Assembly (NCBI RefSeq): GCF_005311025.1
Contig: NZ_CP031747.1
Location: forward strand, 3,077,634 to 3,141,633
Origin: Alcaligenes faecalis
Lineage (GTDB): Bacteria > Pseudomonadota > Gammaproteobacteria > Burkholderiales > Burkholderiaceae_B
Length of the DNA stretch: 64,000 nucleotides
Direction: 5' to 3'
Part shown: positions 17,218 to 27,398 of the stretch, piece after piece
How the letters are laid out: every line of letters begins with the position of its first letter
Numbering within the stretch: the first letter of the stretch is position 1
Made by a program: the position numbers and the translations under genes
Notes under the pieces: model-generated
Databases searched by the model: none
Told to the model about the DNA's origin: nothing
Seen by the model: the letters and a program-made list of their open reading frames with translations, nothing else

Positions 17218-18351
17218 ATGCCTGCTTTACTTCGTCACTGGTTTGACAGCCTGCGCCCCAAGTCGCTGGCCATTGCACGCCCTGAAATGCTGCGTGCGAC
17301 GCTAGGCGCCACGCTTAGCGTGCTGTTGGTTTCCTCTCTTAGCCTGTACCTGTCGGATTTTGCACATACGCATCATTGGTTGGTGGCGTCCCTGGCCGCC
17401 AGCGCCTTGCTGATTTTTCTGGTGCCAAGCAGCCCGTTGGCACAGCCCTGGAACATATTGCTGGGCAATCTGGTGGGCGCACTCACAGGCATTACCTGTG
17501 CAGTGCTGCTCCCTCATCCGATTGCTGCCATTACGATGGCCGTCTGCGTTGCCATGCCCATCATGCTGGCCCTGCGCTGCGTGCATCCGCCCAGTCTGGC
17601 AATGGCGGTCTTTCCCGCTCTGAATGGTATTCAGAACTACGACTTCGTCCTGTTTCCGGTGCTGTTTGACTCCTGCGTGCTGATCCTTCTGGGCATGCTG
17701 TACAACCGCCTGACCGGCGTGGCTTATCCGCCGGTACATAAACCCGCAACACGCCCAGCCGCCACGCCAGCCCGCTTTACGGACCAGGATTACGATGCGG
17801 CTTTAAGCCACTACAACCAGACGCTGAACATCAGCCACGATGATCTGGAAAAGCTGGTCAGCTATGTGCACCAGTCTGCCTTCCGACGCAATCTGGGCAC
17901 ACGCCGCTGCTCCACCCTGATGAATGATGCGCCTCTGTCCTGCCTGGTCAGTACGCCCTTGCAGCAAGCCTGGGACATGATGCGCGAGCGCAAGATCAAG
18001 GCCTTGCCCGTGCTGGATCAGAACAAGCACGTGATTGGCATCCTGGCCCTGTCGGACTTCTTGCAACGCGCCGGACTGGATCAGCCGGATAATCTGCGCC
18101 AGCGACTCAAGCGCTTCTTGAGTCCCCGACAGCGTGCAGCCCCCACAGTGGCCGAGATCATGACTGCGCCGGCCGTCACCGCCAACGCAAACTGGTCGGT
18201 GGCAGAGCTGATTCCCTTGTTCAGCCAGGGCCGCCACCGTCACATGCCTGTGGTCAATGACCATAAAGAGTTGGTAGGCATGATTACCCAATCTGATCTG
18301 ATGCTGGAGCTGTTCAGAATCCTGCAGCCACCACGCGGCAAGCAGGACTGA
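17218..18351 (+). CDS. HPP-family membrane protein with two CBS domains
   Basis: The N-terminal half has about four to five transmembrane segments and the HPP signature RCVHPPSLAMAVFP near residue 120. The C-terminal half holds two CBS domains: LMNDAPLSCLVSTP to GILALSDFL, and IMTAPAVTANANWS to GMITQSDLM. CBS pairs usually bind adenine nucleotides and gate the attached protein. HPP proteins have been linked to nitrite or other anion transport, but the substrate here is unknown. ATG at 17218 is chosen; GTG at 17212 is an alternative. No strong ribosome binding site is visible. Confidence 0.8.
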   Translation: MPALLRHWFDSLRPKSLAIARPEMLRATLGATLSVLLVSSLSLYLSDFAHTHHWLVASLAASALLIFLVPSSPLAQPWNILLGNLVGALTGITCAVLLPHPIAAITMAVCVAMPIMLALRCVHPPSLAMAVFPALNGIQNYDFVLFPVLFDSCVLILLGMLYNRLTGVAYPPVHKPATRPAATPARFTDQDYDAALSHYNQTLNISHDDLEKLVSYVHQSAFRRNLGTRRCSTLMNDAPLSCLVSTPLQQAWDMMRERKIKALPVLDQNKHVIGILALSDFLQRAGLDQPDNLRQRLKRFLSPRQRAAPTVAEIMTAPAVTANANWSVAELIPLFSQGRHRHMPVVNDHKELVGMITQSDLMLELFRILQPPRGKQD

Positions 18352-18368
18352 ATATAAAGATTCAGCCC

Positions 18369-18408
18369 AAAAAAATCCCCACTGCTTGCCATCGCCAAAC
18401 AGTGGGGA
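18369..18408 (-). terminator. Rho-independent terminator of hpd
   Basis: On the minus strand the stem TCCCCACTG/CAGTGGGGA (18376-18384 with 18400-18408) is followed by seven T. It lies about 40 bp past the hpd stop and also 20 bp past the convergent HPP gene. Confidence 0.85.
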
Positions 18409-18449
18409 CAGATCAGCACCCGTGCGTCTAGCACAGGCGCAGAACCTTG

Positions 18450-19526
18450 TTACTCGGCCTGCAAGACACCCCGGCGCAACTGATCGCGCTCGATGGATTC
18501 AAACAAGGCCTTGAAGTTGCCTTCACCAAAACCATCATCGCCCTTGCGCTGAATAAACTCGAAGAACACGGGGCCCATCAAGGTTTCAGAGAAAATCTGC
18601 AGCAAGAGACGGCGGTGGCCACCTTCCGATGTGCCGTCCAGCAAAATGCCACGGCTTTGCAGTTCTGCGGTGGGTTCACCGTGTGCAGGCAGGCGGCCTT
18701 CCAGCATCTCGTAATAGGTTTGTGGCGGTGCGGTCATAAAGCGCATGCCCATGGCCTTGAGCTTGTCCCAGGAGGCGATCAGATCGTCGGTCAGGAAAGC
18801 CACGTGCTGAATGCCTTCACCATTGAACTGCATCAGGAATTCTTCGATCTGGCCCGAGCCCTTGGCAGATTCCTCGTTCAGGGGAATGCGGATTTTGCCA
18901 TCGGGGGCGGTCATGGCCTTGGACGTCAGGCCGGTATATTCGCCCTTGATGTCGAAATAGCGAATCTCACGGAAGTTGAACAGGTGCTCATAGAACTGGG
19001 CCCAGTAAGCCATGCGGCCGCGATACACGTTATGGGTCAGGTGATCGATCTCTTTCAGGCCCGCGCCCACGGGATGACGATCCACGCCGTCCAGGTAAAC
19101 GAAGTCAATGTCGTAGATGGAGTTGCCTTCACCAAAGCGGTCGATCAGGTACAGAGGGGCACCACCAATACCCTTGATGGCAGGCAGACGCAGTTCCATC
19201 GGTCCGGTAGGAATATCGACAGGCTGGGCACCCAGTTCCAGCGCCCGCTCGTAGGCCTTTTGCGCATCGCGCACGCGGAACGCCATGCCGCAGGCCGAAG
19301 GGCCATGCTCGGCGGCGAAGTAAGCCGCGTGGCTCTTGGGCTCTTCATTCAGGATCAGATTGATCTCGCCCTGGCGATACAGGGACACTTTCTTGGAGCG
19401 GTGTACCGCCACTTTGGTGAACCCCATCATCTCGAAGACAGGTTCCATCACACCAGGCTGGGGAGCGGCAAATTCGATGAACTCAAAGCCCATCAGGCCC
19501 ATTGGATTTTCAAACAAGTCAGTCAT
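18450..19526 (-). CDS. hpd: 4-hydroxyphenylpyruvate dioxygenase
   Basis: This non-haem Fe(II) enzyme converts 4-hydroxyphenylpyruvate to homogentisate in tyrosine degradation. The 358-residue protein shows the VOC-fold ligands: His in [14 protein letters not shown] (near 162), His in GIQHVAF and Glu in FFEFIQRKG. The [11 protein letters not shown]-like loop ([11 protein letters not shown]) matches the family. ATG at 19526 is preceded by CTGGAG at a good distance; the open frame extends to a TTG at 19544. No other homogentisate pathway gene lies nearby. Confidence 0.96.
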   Translation of the reverse strand: MTDLFENPMGLMGFEFIEFAAPQPGVMEPVFEMMGFTKVAVHRSKKVSLYRQGEINLILNEEPKSHAAYFAAEHGPSACGMAFRVRDAQKAYERALELGAQPVDIPTGPMELRLPAIKGIGGAPLYLIDRFGEGNSIYDIDFVYLDGVDRHPVGAGLKEIDHLTHNVYRGRMAYWAQFYEHLFNFREIRYFDIKGEYTGLTSKAMTAPDGKIRIPLNEESAKGSGQIEEFLMQFNGEGIQHVAFLTDDLIASWDKLKAMGMRFMTAPPQTYYEMLEGRLPAHGEPTAELQSRGILLDGTSEGGHRRLLLQIFSETLMGPVFFEFIQRKGDDGFGEGNFKALFESIERDQLRRGVLQAE

Positions 19527-19794
19527 AGCAGACTCCAGTTGCAATCAGGTAATCAAAGATGGCGTAAAAACGCCTTGAAACTTGGGCTCAAGCCTTGCAG
19601 GGGGGCGCGCAGGATACCCCACGCACACTGCGTGCCAAGTGATCACCAAACAACAATTGAAATCCCAGAAACCTCACAGGCTCTGCTCCAGTGGGCGGGA
19701 AGCCGAAATGCATTCCCATCGCCGACATTTATTATCAGGTAAACAGGCCTTTTTTCGATATAGAGCATTACCCTAGAGGCTTCAACCACCTGCT

Positions 19795-20547
19795 CTAGCG
19801 CGCCAGCAGCTGGGGTACCGAAGAGACCAGCATCGCAATGCCGGACAGGGTCAACAGACTTAAAACAAGGGCTCGAAACGTGCTTTGGCTAATGCCCACA
19901 TACAGGCGCGCGCCCGCCAGCACAGGGATCAGCACAGCCAGCATCACCAGTCCTATAGACGGCAACATGGACGGCAGAATCGAACCGGAAACAATATAGG
20001 CCAGCAAAGTTACCGACAAGGTCGCCAGATTGAAGTTTTGTATAACGGCGCGCTGATCATCTTTGGGCAGCCCGGTCATGGTGGTCCACAAGGTAGGAAT
20101 CACCCCCGTCATACCACCGAGCCCGCCCATGATGCCGCCTATCAAACCCGACACGGCATTGGCCAGACGGCTACGCACCCTCACATGGCCCAAACGGCTG
20201 GACATCAGCATGATCGGGCACCAGATCACCATCAAGGTTCCTAAAAACGCCTTGAATACGGCTGCATCCAGGAAAGGCAGCAAATAGGTCCCCAAAGGCA
20301 CACCAATCAGGCCGCCGGCCAGAAACGGCAACAGGATCTGCCAATAAGAGGTACGCCGCCGGGTGAAGGCGGCAATCATCTGCCCTGTCCAGGCACCGCA
20401 TACCGCCAGCACCGCCGCCAGTTGAGGCTCCAGAAACCAGGCCCAGCAGGACATGGCCACCAGGCCAAAGGCAAAGCCCGACAAACCCTGCACAAAACCC
20501 GCCACAATGGCGCCAACAGCCACCGCCCAGTAAACCGACTCCATCAT
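19795..20547 (-). CDS. TauE/SafE family membrane permease
   Basis: This 250-residue polytopic protein has about eight hydrophobic segments in two halves. Each half begins with a Gly-rich signature (AGFVQGLSGFAFGLVAM and IGGIMGGLGGMTGVIPTLW), as in TauE/SafE (DUF81) proteins proposed to export sulfite, sulfoacetate or related anions. AAGGAG lies nine bases upstream of ATG at 20547, so the longer open frame to 20625 is rejected. Its substrate is not evident; it is separated from aspA by a terminator. Confidence 0.85.
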   Translation of the reverse strand: MMESVYWAVAVGAIVAGFVQGLSGFAFGLVAMSCWAWFLEPQLAAVLAVCGAWTGQMIAAFTRRRTSYWQILLPFLAGGLIGVPLGTYLLPFLDAAVFKAFLGTLMVIWCPIMLMSSRLGHVRVRSRLANAVSGLIGGIMGGLGGMTGVIPTLWTTMTGLPKDDQRAVIQNFNLATLSVTLLAYIVSGSILPSMLPSIGLVMLAVLIPVLAGARLYVGISQSTFRALVLSLLTLSGIAMLVSSVPQLLAR

Positions 20548-20609
20548 CCCCCGCTGCTCCTTGCCTGTAGACAAGCGACAGTATCTCTCTTTACGAATCG
20601 AGCGGGCAG

Positions 20610-20634
20610 AAAAAAGCCTCCACAATGGAGGCTT
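20610..20634 (-). terminator. Rho-independent terminator of aspA
   Basis: On the minus strand, AAGCCTCC-ATTGT-GGAGGCTT runs into six T, about 58 bp after the aspA stop and before the permease gene. Confidence 0.9.
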
Positions 20635-20691
20635 CCCAAACTGTTACCGGCGTCGGCCAAGACTGGCCAATCAGGCCTGGTTCAGATTGGT

Positions 20692-22110
20692 TCAGGCTGG
20701 GTCAGCAGCACGCAGATCACGAGGTTGGATCAGCGATTCGGCACGCAACACGTCATTCAGGGTCTCGGCATCCATCAAACCACGCTTGAGAACCACGTCA
20801 CGAATATTGGTACCTGTCTGGAAGGCTTCGGCGGCAACCGAGGTAGCCGCTTTGTAACCGATGAACGGGTTCAAGGCGGTGACCAGGGAAATGGAACGCT
20901 CGATATTGCTTTCCAGGCATTCACGGTTGGCAGTGATACCTACCACGCAGAACTGGGTCAGCGTGTCGCAAGCATTGCTCAACAAAGCCATGCTACGCAG
21001 CAGAGAGTGAATAATCACAGGCTCAAACGCGTTCAGCTGCAACTGACCGGCTTCAGCAGCCATGGTCACGGTCATGTCGGCACCAATCACTTCAAAGGCA
21101 ACCTGGTTGACCACTTCAGGGATCACGGGGTTGACTTTACCGGGCATGATGGACGAACCAGCTTGCACGGCAGGCAGACAAATTTCACCCATACCAGCAC
21201 GAGGACCGCTGGAGAGCAGACGCAAGTCGTTGGACAGCTTGGACAGCTTGACGGCAGCGCGCTTCAACACACCCGACAGGTGCAGGAAACCGCCGCAATC
21301 CTGAGTGGCTTCGATCAAATCGTCAGAGACACGCAGTTGAACACCGGACAGATCGGACAAGGCAGCCACAGCCAGCTGAGCATACTCAGGGTGAGCCGTA
21401 ATGCCGGTACCAATAGCCGTACCGCCCAGATTCACGTCACACATCAGCTTGCGCGATTCTTTCAGACGCACGATGTCTTCGTTGATCATGGTGGCAAAGG
21501 CGTTGAACTCCTGACCCAGGGTCATGGGCACAGCATCTTGCAACTGAGTGCGGCCAATCTTCATGTACGAGGAGAATTCCTCGGACTTTTTCAGGAAGGC
21601 GTCGCGCAGACGTTCCATGGCGGCAAACAGCGGGTCCAGCGACCGGTAGGCAGCCAGGTGCAAAGCCGTTGGATAGACATCGTTGGTGCTTTGGGCCATG
21701 TTCACATCTTCATTGGGGTGAAGATACTGGTACTCGCCGCGCTTGTGACCCATATGTTCCAAGGCCAGGTTACAGATAACCTCGTTGGCATTCATATTGG
21801 TCGAGGTACCTGCGCCGCCCTGAATCATGTCTACCACGAAATGCTCATGGCACTTGCCCGCTTGTACGGCCTGACATGCAGCCACAATGGCGTCGTGCTT
21901 ATCCTGCTCCAGCAAACCCAGTTTGAAATTGGCCTGAGCAGCTGCCTGCTTGACCAGCGCCAGAGCATTAATCAGTTCCGGGTAAGTTGAAATAGGCGTA
22001 CCGGTAATGTGGAAATTCTCCTTGGCACGCAAGGTATGAACACCATAATAGACTTCATCGGGGACTTGGCGGTCTCCCAGCAAATCATGTTCGATACGGA
22101 ACTGACTCAT
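20692..22110 (-). CDS. aspA: Aspartate ammonia-lyase
   Basis: This enzyme deaminates L-aspartate to fumarate and ammonia. The 472-residue protein has the fumarase/aspartase signature GSSIMPGKVNP, plus GGAGTSTNMNANEV, the ANEDVN-like HPNEDVNMAQSTND, and GRTQLQDAVP. The length and the N-terminus (RIEHDLLGDRQVPDEVYYGVHT) favour aspartase over fumarase. GAAGGAA precedes the ATG. Confidence 0.95.
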   Translation of the reverse strand: MSQFRIEHDLLGDRQVPDEVYYGVHTLRAKENFHITGTPISTYPELINALALVKQAAAQANFKLGLLEQDKHDAIVAACQAVQAGKCHEHFVVDMIQGGAGTSTNMNANEVICNLALEHMGHKRGEYQYLHPNEDVNMAQSTNDVYPTALHLAAYRSLDPLFAAMERLRDAFLKKSEEFSSYMKIGRTQLQDAVPMTLGQEFNAFATMINEDIVRLKESRKLMCDVNLGGTAIGTGITAHPEYAQLAVAALSDLSGVQLRVSDDLIEATQDCGGFLHLSGVLKRAAVKLSKLSNDLRLLSSGPRAGMGEICLPAVQAGSSIMPGKVNPVIPEVVNQVAFEVIGADMTVTMAAEAGQLQLNAFEPVIIHSLLRSMALLSNACDTLTQFCVVGITANRECLESNIERSISLVTALNPFIGYKAATSVAAEAFQTGTNIRDVVLKRGLMDAETLNDVLRAESLIQPRDLRAADPA

Positions 22111-22949
22111 AATTCCTTCGTTTCCTTAATAACGATAGCAAGACTTTTTTGATACGCCTCATACTCAATCCCGGACTACAAACGGAACAAAGCCCTACCA
22201 TTTCTTGCGAACTTGGCAGGGGCTCGGGGACATGCTGGCAAATACCGCTAATAAGCTTTGGATAATGCTTGTATCCAATTCCGGAAAGCAAAGGCCCGTA
22301 AAAAACGGGCCTCTATTGCAATCCGCCAAGCGGGGTGAATGATCCAACCGCCTTTTTTGAAGGCATCGTCGAGCTCGGGAAGCGCTTTGAACATTGTAAA
22401 CGCCGAGCGCTCACATGCACGTCGTTTTGCGGTTTTTCTTGAGTTGGGCCGCCTTCTCTTCCTGACTGACAGTTGAAAACTCGCTTAATTTAGCGGTGTA
22501 TCTCCGATATAGCTCACTCATCATGTCTGTAACAAGAGTCTGGCGCTTTGGACACGAGCGTTGCGCGCTTGCATCATTTTGATGCGTTCAAGCCATAAGA
22601 CTCACAACACAGGATCAAAAATCATCCCATGCTGCCCGGATAGGAAGTCCGGAAACCTTGCAGTTTGAGAAAAAAAGGAAGGCAAAAGAGTATACACAGG
22701 CTTTACGACTATTCTGTAAACCCATAGCCGCTTATACTGAAAAAAACTGGTCTTATTTTACTAAATGAAAATTCCTAATCAATAAAAGATGTTTAAATCA
22801 GTAAAAATGGAATTAAAAAATAAGATAAATTTCCACATTAAAAGCAGCGGCTCAGTAATAAAAGAAAGCAAACCCGTTTTATTGGGTTTTATTGATTCTT
22901 TCTAAATAACTACTGCTCTTTGCCGCGCACTCCTTAACGGCACAGCACT
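22111..22949. other. 839-bp intergenic region with orphan hairpin and AT-rich tract
   Basis: This is a divergent space between aspA and marR. A hairpin GGCCCGT-AAAAA-ACGGGCC (22293-22311) resembles a terminator, read best on the minus strand where it is followed by TTTGCTTT, but no gene ends there. About 22680-22910 is strongly AT-rich compared with the surroundings, with several A- and T-tracts. No convincing ORF is present. It should hold promoters for both flanking genes, and possibly a small RNA. Confidence 0.5.
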
Positions 22950-23507
22950 ATGAAATTACTCGATCTGAAATATCAAACTATCCTGAGCGAATCCCAACGC
23001 CAGGCCCACCCTAAAACCGAGGATATCGAACTGTGTTTACGCGTTCTGTCGCTGGCCTCCAGCATTAATCGCGCTTCCAGCTCTGTTCTGAACGAATTTG
23101 GTCTGTCCGAAGGACGTCTGGTTCTGCTGTTCTTGCTTAGCCGCCAACCCTCTGGCCTGAGCCCCGCGCTATTGGCAGAACAAGCTGGCGTGACCCGCGC
23201 CACCATCACCGGCCTGCTCGACGGGCTGGAACAGCAGCAATTGCTGGTACGCCAGAACAATACCTCGGACCGCCGCGTGCTCACTGTTAAACTCACCGAG
23301 GCCGGACAAGAGTTGTGCGAGCACCTGCTGCCCTATTACATCGAGTGGCTATCGGGCGTATTTAGTCATGTGCCCCAAGACGTGCGCGAACGCTTGTCCA
23401 ATTTGTTATCCAAAGCCCTGCAAGGCAACGACACACCGGAAATCAAAGTTGAAAAGCCTCTTTCGCACACCATCCCCGGAACCATGCAGCGCAGTTATAT
23501 GGCTTAA
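22950..23507 (+). CDS. MarR-family transcriptional regulator
   Basis: The 185-residue protein has a winged helix-turn-helix at about 65-115. LLAEQAGVTRATITGLLDGLEQQ is the recognition region, and SDRRVLTVKLTEAG is the wing with the family's Asp-Arg pair. Helices before and after form the usual dimer interface. MarR proteins commonly repress a neighbouring gene in response to phenolic ligands. The neighbouring terminator isolates it from the downstream genes, so its target may be itself or aspA. Confidence 0.9.
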   Translation: MKLLDLKYQTILSESQRQAHPKTEDIELCLRVLSLASSINRASSSVLNEFGLSEGRLVLLFLLSRQPSGLSPALLAEQAGVTRATITGLLDGLEQQQLLVRQNNTSDRRVLTVKLTEAGQELCEHLLPYYIEWLSGVFSHVPQDVRERLSNLLSKALQGNDTPEIKVEKPLSHTIPGTMQRSYMA

Positions 23508-23560
23508 GGCACAAACTCGCCTTGCCCCAGGGTCGACCTTGTCGTCAACCCTGCACCGTC

Positions 23561-23596
23561 AAGGGTGGCAACCGTATCGGTGCCACCCTTTGTTTT
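23561..23596 (+). terminator. Rho-independent terminator of the marR gene
   Basis: A 10-bp stem AAGGGTGGCA/TGCCACCCTT (23561-23570 with 23581-23590) is followed by TGTTTT, 53 bp after the marR stop. Confidence 0.85.
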
Positions 23597-23618
23597 CGTC
23601 CCTGCAAGGCTGAAACTT

Positions 23619-24221
23619 ATGGATGCTGCTGTTATGGATGCCATGAAAAAATGGCCCAATGTGCCCGCTGTCAGCGGGTATATCTCTTTGGATCAGTCTG
23701 GTCATTGGCGTCATCACCCGGCTGGCGATGCTAACCAGCACCCAGGGCAAGTGGGCGAGCGCATTGCTCACCAGGGTTTGTTGGCATTTTTCAACCGTAA
23801 TTATCAGGCGGATGAACAAGGCCGCTGGTTTATCCAGAATGGTCCGCAACGTGTTTATGTCCGTCTGGACGCGGCCCCACTGATTGTTTCCCTGGCCCAG
23901 GATCAAGCCCATTTGCAAGACCATACTGGCCGTCCCGTTGAAACTATTCAGGCCTGGTACATCAGCGCTGAGGGCAGGCTCTATTTGCGCAGCTCCGCAG
24001 GCCCGGCCTTGTTGGCGGGCCGTGATGTTCCTGCCCTGCTGGAACAGTTACGCACAGACCAACACGGCCTGGAGAGTCTGGATCTGGAGCAAGCCCAGCG
24101 CAGCGAAGGCTGGTCCTTGCCCGCGTACCCACAAGCCTGTTCCCTGACAGTCTGGTCGTCCTGCGTGTCGCCCGCCGAGGAATTGGCGTATATTGTTTTG
24201 CCAGAGCCCGATCCCATTTGA
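23619..24221 (+). CDS. Conserved protein of unknown function (DUF2944-like)
   Basis: The 200-residue soluble protein begins MDAAVMDAMKKWPNVPAV and contains FFNRNYQADEQGRWFIQNGPQRVYV. This pattern recurs in conserved betaproteobacterial proteins of unknown function; I associate it with DUF2944 from memory and am not certain. No catalytic motif, signal peptide or membrane segment is visible. ATG at 23619 has AAGG nine bases upstream and follows the marR terminator; the frame is open further back but would run through that terminator. It probably heads the operon with the Nudix gene and aat. Confidence 0.65.
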   Translation: MDAAVMDAMKKWPNVPAVSGYISLDQSGHWRHHPAGDANQHPGQVGERIAHQGLLAFFNRNYQADEQGRWFIQNGPQRVYVRLDAAPLIVSLAQDQAHLQDHTGRPVETIQAWYISAEGRLYLRSSAGPALLAGRDVPALLEQLRTDQHGLESLDLEQAQRSEGWSLPAYPQACSLTVWSSCVSPAEELAYIVLPEPDPI

Positions 24222-24241
24222 ACCGCCATCACAGAATCTGC

Positions 24242-24832
24242 ATGACCCAGCCATCCGCCTCTTTCTATTTCCCCGCCCCACGCACGCAAAACTTCTGCAA
24301 TCAATGTGGCAGCAAATTGACACGCCTGGTGCCCCCGGACGATAACCGCATGCGTGATGTCTGCGAAAATTGCGGCGCGGTGCACTACCAGAATCCCCGC
24401 AATGTGGTCGGTATTGTGCCCATGTGGAAGGACGATCAGGTCTTGCTGTGCCGTCGCGCCATCGAGCCGCGCTACAACACCTGGACCTTGCCCGCCGGTT
24501 TCATGGAGCTGGGCGAAACGCTGGGGCAAGGCGCCTTGCGTGAAATGGGCGAGGAAGCGGGTGCGCAAGTCGAACCCGGCCCGCTCTTTACCGTTATCAG
24601 CGTGCCTTACGCTGAACAAGTTCACGTGTACTACCTGGCCAAAGTCATCAGCGACGTGCTGGACCCCGGTCCGGAGTCCCTGGAAGCCCGTTTCTTCCAC
24701 CTGGACGACATCCCTTGGGACAACCTGGCTTTTCGCACCGTAACCGCCACCCTGGAGCGTTACGTCGAAGACCACAAGGCAGGCCGCTTCCAGATTCACG
24801 AATTTGATATCGCCCCCCGCGACCACGGCTGA
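24242..24832 (+). CDS. Nudix hydrolase with N-terminal zinc ribbon
   Basis: The Nudix box GFMELGETLGQGALREMGEEAG (about residues 87-108) has all consensus residues (G, E, REMGEE). In front of it a zinc ribbon CNQCGS...CENCGA (about 20-46) is followed by HYQNPRNVVG. The layout resembles NudC-like or ADP-sugar hydrolases that cleave nucleoside diphosphate derivatives; the exact substrate is not predictable. ATG at 24242 is used rather than the in-frame TTG at 24218. It ends 2 bp before aat. Confidence 0.9.
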   Translation: MTQPSASFYFPAPRTQNFCNQCGSKLTRLVPPDDNRMRDVCENCGAVHYQNPRNVVGIVPMWKDDQVLLCRRAIEPRYNTWTLPAGFMELGETLGQGALREMGEEAGAQVEPGPLFTVISVPYAEQVHVYYLAKVISDVLDPGPESLEARFFHLDDIPWDNLAFRTVTATLERYVEDHKAGRFQIHEFDIAPRDHG

Positions 24833-24834
24833 TC

Positions 24835-25563
24835 ATGTCGCTTGTATGGGTCGCTCCTGATCAGGCCCTGCCCAGCCCTGAACACGCCAGCCCCGAAGGG
24901 CTGGTGGCTGCCGGTCTGGATTTAAGCGTTCCACGCCTCCTGGAAGCCTATAGCCAGGGCATGTTTCCCTGGTACAGCCCTGGCGACCCGGTTCTGTGGT
25001 GGTCTCCTGATCCGCGCATGGTGCTGGAGGTCGATCAATTCAAGATTTCCCGCTCCCTGGGCAAAAAACTGCGCCAGATTGCACGGCAGCAAGATCAGGA
25101 CGACGCCCCTATCCGAGTCACCTGCGATCTGGCCTTTGAGCAAGTCATAGGCCAATGCGCCGCCCAACGTAGTGCGACCGGCACCTGGATCAGCCCGGAT
25201 ATTGAGCAGGTCTATACAGCTTTGCACCACAGTGGCTACGCCCACAGCGTAGAAACCTGGATGGACGGCAAGCTGGTCGGCGGTTTGTATGGGGTGAATC
25301 TGGGCCGCTTTTTCTTTGGCGAATCCATGTTTGCCTTGCAAACCGATGCCAGCAAGATCGCCCTGGCCCATCTGGTGGAGTTTCTGAAGTTCGCGGGCAT
25401 CCCGTATATAGACTGCCAGCAAGAGACATCGCATCTGGCCAGTCTGGGTGCCAGCCCCATCCCCCGGAAAGACTTTATGGCTGCCCTGAGCTGGGCCAAA
25501 GATCAACCCAGCCCGGTCTGGCCGCGCGGGGCATTGCAACTAGGCCTGCCCCCAACTTGCTAG
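24835..25563 (+). CDS. aat: Leucyl/phenylalanyl-tRNA-protein transferase
   Basis: This enzyme adds Leu or Phe to proteins with N-terminal Lys or Arg, marking them for ClpAP by the N-end rule. The 242-residue protein has YSQGMFPWYSPGDPVLWWSPDPR near residue 40, WMDGKLVGGLYGVNLGRFFFGESMF, and IPYIDCQQETSHLASLGA, all typical of Aat. It is followed by bpt, a second N-end rule transferase, so the pair forms an N-degron module. Confidence 0.96.
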   Translation: MSLVWVAPDQALPSPEHASPEGLVAAGLDLSVPRLLEAYSQGMFPWYSPGDPVLWWSPDPRMVLEVDQFKISRSLGKKLRQIARQQDQDDAPIRVTCDLAFEQVIGQCAAQRSATGTWISPDIEQVYTALHHSGYAHSVETWMDGKLVGGLYGVNLGRFFFGESMFALQTDASKIALAHLVEFLKFAGIPYIDCQQETSHLASLGASPIPRKDFMAALSWAKDQPSPVWPRGALQLGLPPTC

Positions 25564-25611
25564 GCTGGCGCGAGCATCCCATAATGGCTCTATCACGCTT
25601 GGCAGAGTCGC

Positions 25612-26334
25612 ATGAATTATCCCAAAGCACCCAGTCCCCAAACGCTGCAATTCTATTCCACGGCCAGCTATCGTTGCAGTTACCTGCCAGAACAACAGGC
25701 ACGCTCGCTGGTTGCCGCTCCTGCTCACCTGATTAACGACACGGTTTACTCCAAGCTGGTCCAGCAAGGCTTTCGACGCAGCGGCACCTTCACCTATCGC
25801 CCCTATTGCGACCAGTGCCGCGCTTGCCTGCCCCTGCGTTGTGACACCCTGCATTTTCAGCCCGACCGAGCCCAGCGCCGTGCCACAAAACGCCACGGCA
25901 ATCTGGTCGTACAAGATCTGCCCCTGCACTGGAATGCCGAACACTACGAGCTGTACCGCCGTTACCAGGCCAGTCGACACCCCGGCGCCGGCATGGACGA
26001 GGACGATCAGTCCCAGTACGCCCAGTTTCTGCTGGCCAGCCATGTCACTTCGCGTCTGCTGGAGTTTCGTGAGCCCGACGGTACCTTGAAAATTGTGGCC
26101 GTCATCGACGTGCTGCAAGACGGGCTTTCCGCTGTTTATACCTTTTTTGATCCCGACGACACCGGCAGTCTGGGCACCTACGCCGTGCTCTGGCAGTTGG
26201 ACTATTGCCGTCAACAATCCCTGCCCTGGCTCTATTTAGGCTACTGGATCGAAGAAAGCCGTAAAATGGCCTACAAAACCCGCTTTCGCCCCTACCAGCT
26301 CCTGATAAAAGGTCGTTGGGAATGGCTGGCTTAA
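25612..26334 (+). CDS. bpt: Aspartate/glutamate leucyltransferase (Bpt, ATE family)
   Basis: Bpt transfers Leu from Leu-tRNA to proteins with N-terminal Asp or Glu. The 240-residue protein has the N-terminal ATE domain with the cysteine cluster ([15 protein letters not shown]). The C-terminal GNAT-like part includes [18 protein letters not shown] and [15 protein letters not shown]. The length and these motifs match Bpt proteins. It lies between aat and pyrD on the same strand. Confidence 0.93.
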   Translation: MNYPKAPSPQTLQFYSTASYRCSYLPEQQARSLVAAPAHLINDTVYSKLVQQGFRRSGTFTYRPYCDQCRACLPLRCDTLHFQPDRAQRRATKRHGNLVVQDLPLHWNAEHYELYRRYQASRHPGAGMDEDDQSQYAQFLLASHVTSRLLEFREPDGTLKIVAVIDVLQDGLSAVYTFFDPDDTGSLGTYAVLWQLDYCRQQSLPWLYLGYWIEESRKMAYKTRFRPYQLLIKGRWEWLA

Positions 26335-26355
26335 CGTCCTCTTTTATCGATCCCC

Positions 26356-27390
26356 ATGTCTGCCCTATTCAGCCTTTATCCCTTGGCTCGCCGGGTGCTG
26401 TTCAGTCTGGATGCTGAACACGCTCACGAACTGACTCTGAAATCCCTGCATTGCGCCCACCAAACTCCTATTTTGGGCAGTTTGCTGAAAGACCTGCCCA
26501 GCAAGCCTCTGGAACTGATGGGTTTGAAGCTGCGCAATCCTGTGGGTCTGGCCGCAGGCCTGGATAAGAATGGCGCGCATATTGATGCCCTGGGCGCACT
26601 GGGCTTTGGCTTTGTCGAAGTTGGTACAGTGACCCCGAAAGCGCAGCCCGGCAATGCCAAACCACGCCTGTTCCGCTTGCCTGAAGCCAATAGCCTGATC
26701 AATCGTTTTGGCTTTAACAACCACGGCCTGGATACCTTTATTGATAATGTGCGTAAAAGCCAGTTCCGCTCGCAAGGCGGCATTCTGGGTCTGAACATTG
26801 GCAAAAACGCGACTACCCCCATTGAGCAGGCCGATCAGGACTATCTGACGTGTCTGCGTGCGGTCTACCCCCACGCTGATTACGTTACTGTGAATATCTC
26901 CTCACCCAACACGCAAAACCTGCGTGCCTTGCAGGCTCAGGATGAACTGGCCCGTCTGCTCGGTTCCTTGCAAGCGCTACGTACGGAATTGGCACAAGAG
27001 CACCAACGCTATGTGCCTATCGTGGTGAAAATCGCTCCTGACCTGGATCAATCGCAAATTGATGCCATTGCGGACACGGTTCCCTCGCAAGGTCTGGACG
27101 GCATTATTGCCACCAATACCACCTTGTCGCGCGATGCCGTACAGGGTTTGCGTCACGCTCAGGAGCAAGGCGGCTTGTCCGGCCCACCCGTGCACGAATT
27201 ATCCTTGAACGTCATTCGTCGTCTGCGCGAGCAACTAGGCCCCGACTTCCCGATTATTGGTGTGGGTGGTATTGAATCTGGCCGTCAGGCTCAGGAAAAG
27301 ATCCAAGCCGGAGCCCAAGCAGTACAGCTATATACTGGCTTGATTTACAAAGGCCCCGCCCTGATCTCCGAGTGCATTCGCGCCCTGTAA
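26356..27390 (+). CDS. pyrD: Dihydroorotate dehydrogenase (quinone), class 2
   Basis: This FMN enzyme oxidises dihydroorotate to orotate and passes electrons to quinone at the inner membrane. The 344-residue protein has the class 2 N-terminal extension (about 1-40) for quinone access. It shows [37 protein letters not shown] and the catalytic Ser region [19 protein letters not shown] and GVGGIESG form the FMN phosphate site. Confidence 0.96.
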   Translation: MSALFSLYPLARRVLFSLDAEHAHELTLKSLHCAHQTPILGSLLKDLPSKPLELMGLKLRNPVGLAAGLDKNGAHIDALGALGFGFVEVGTVTPKAQPGNAKPRLFRLPEANSLINRFGFNNHGLDTFIDNVRKSQFRSQGGILGLNIGKNATTPIEQADQDYLTCLRAVYPHADYVTVNISSPNTQNLRALQAQDELARLLGSLQALRTELAQEHQRYVPIVVKIAPDLDQSQIDAIADTVPSQGLDGIIATNTTLSRDAVQGLRHAQEQGGLSGPPVHELSLNVIRRLREQLGPDFPIIGVGGIESGRQAQEKIQAGAQAVQLYTGLIYKGPALISECIRAL

Positions 27391-27398
27391 AACGCAAC

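Noticed and set aside
22085-22291. 68-residue ORF overlapping the aspA start
   Set aside because: Overlaps the real aspA start on the same strand in another frame and has no motif.
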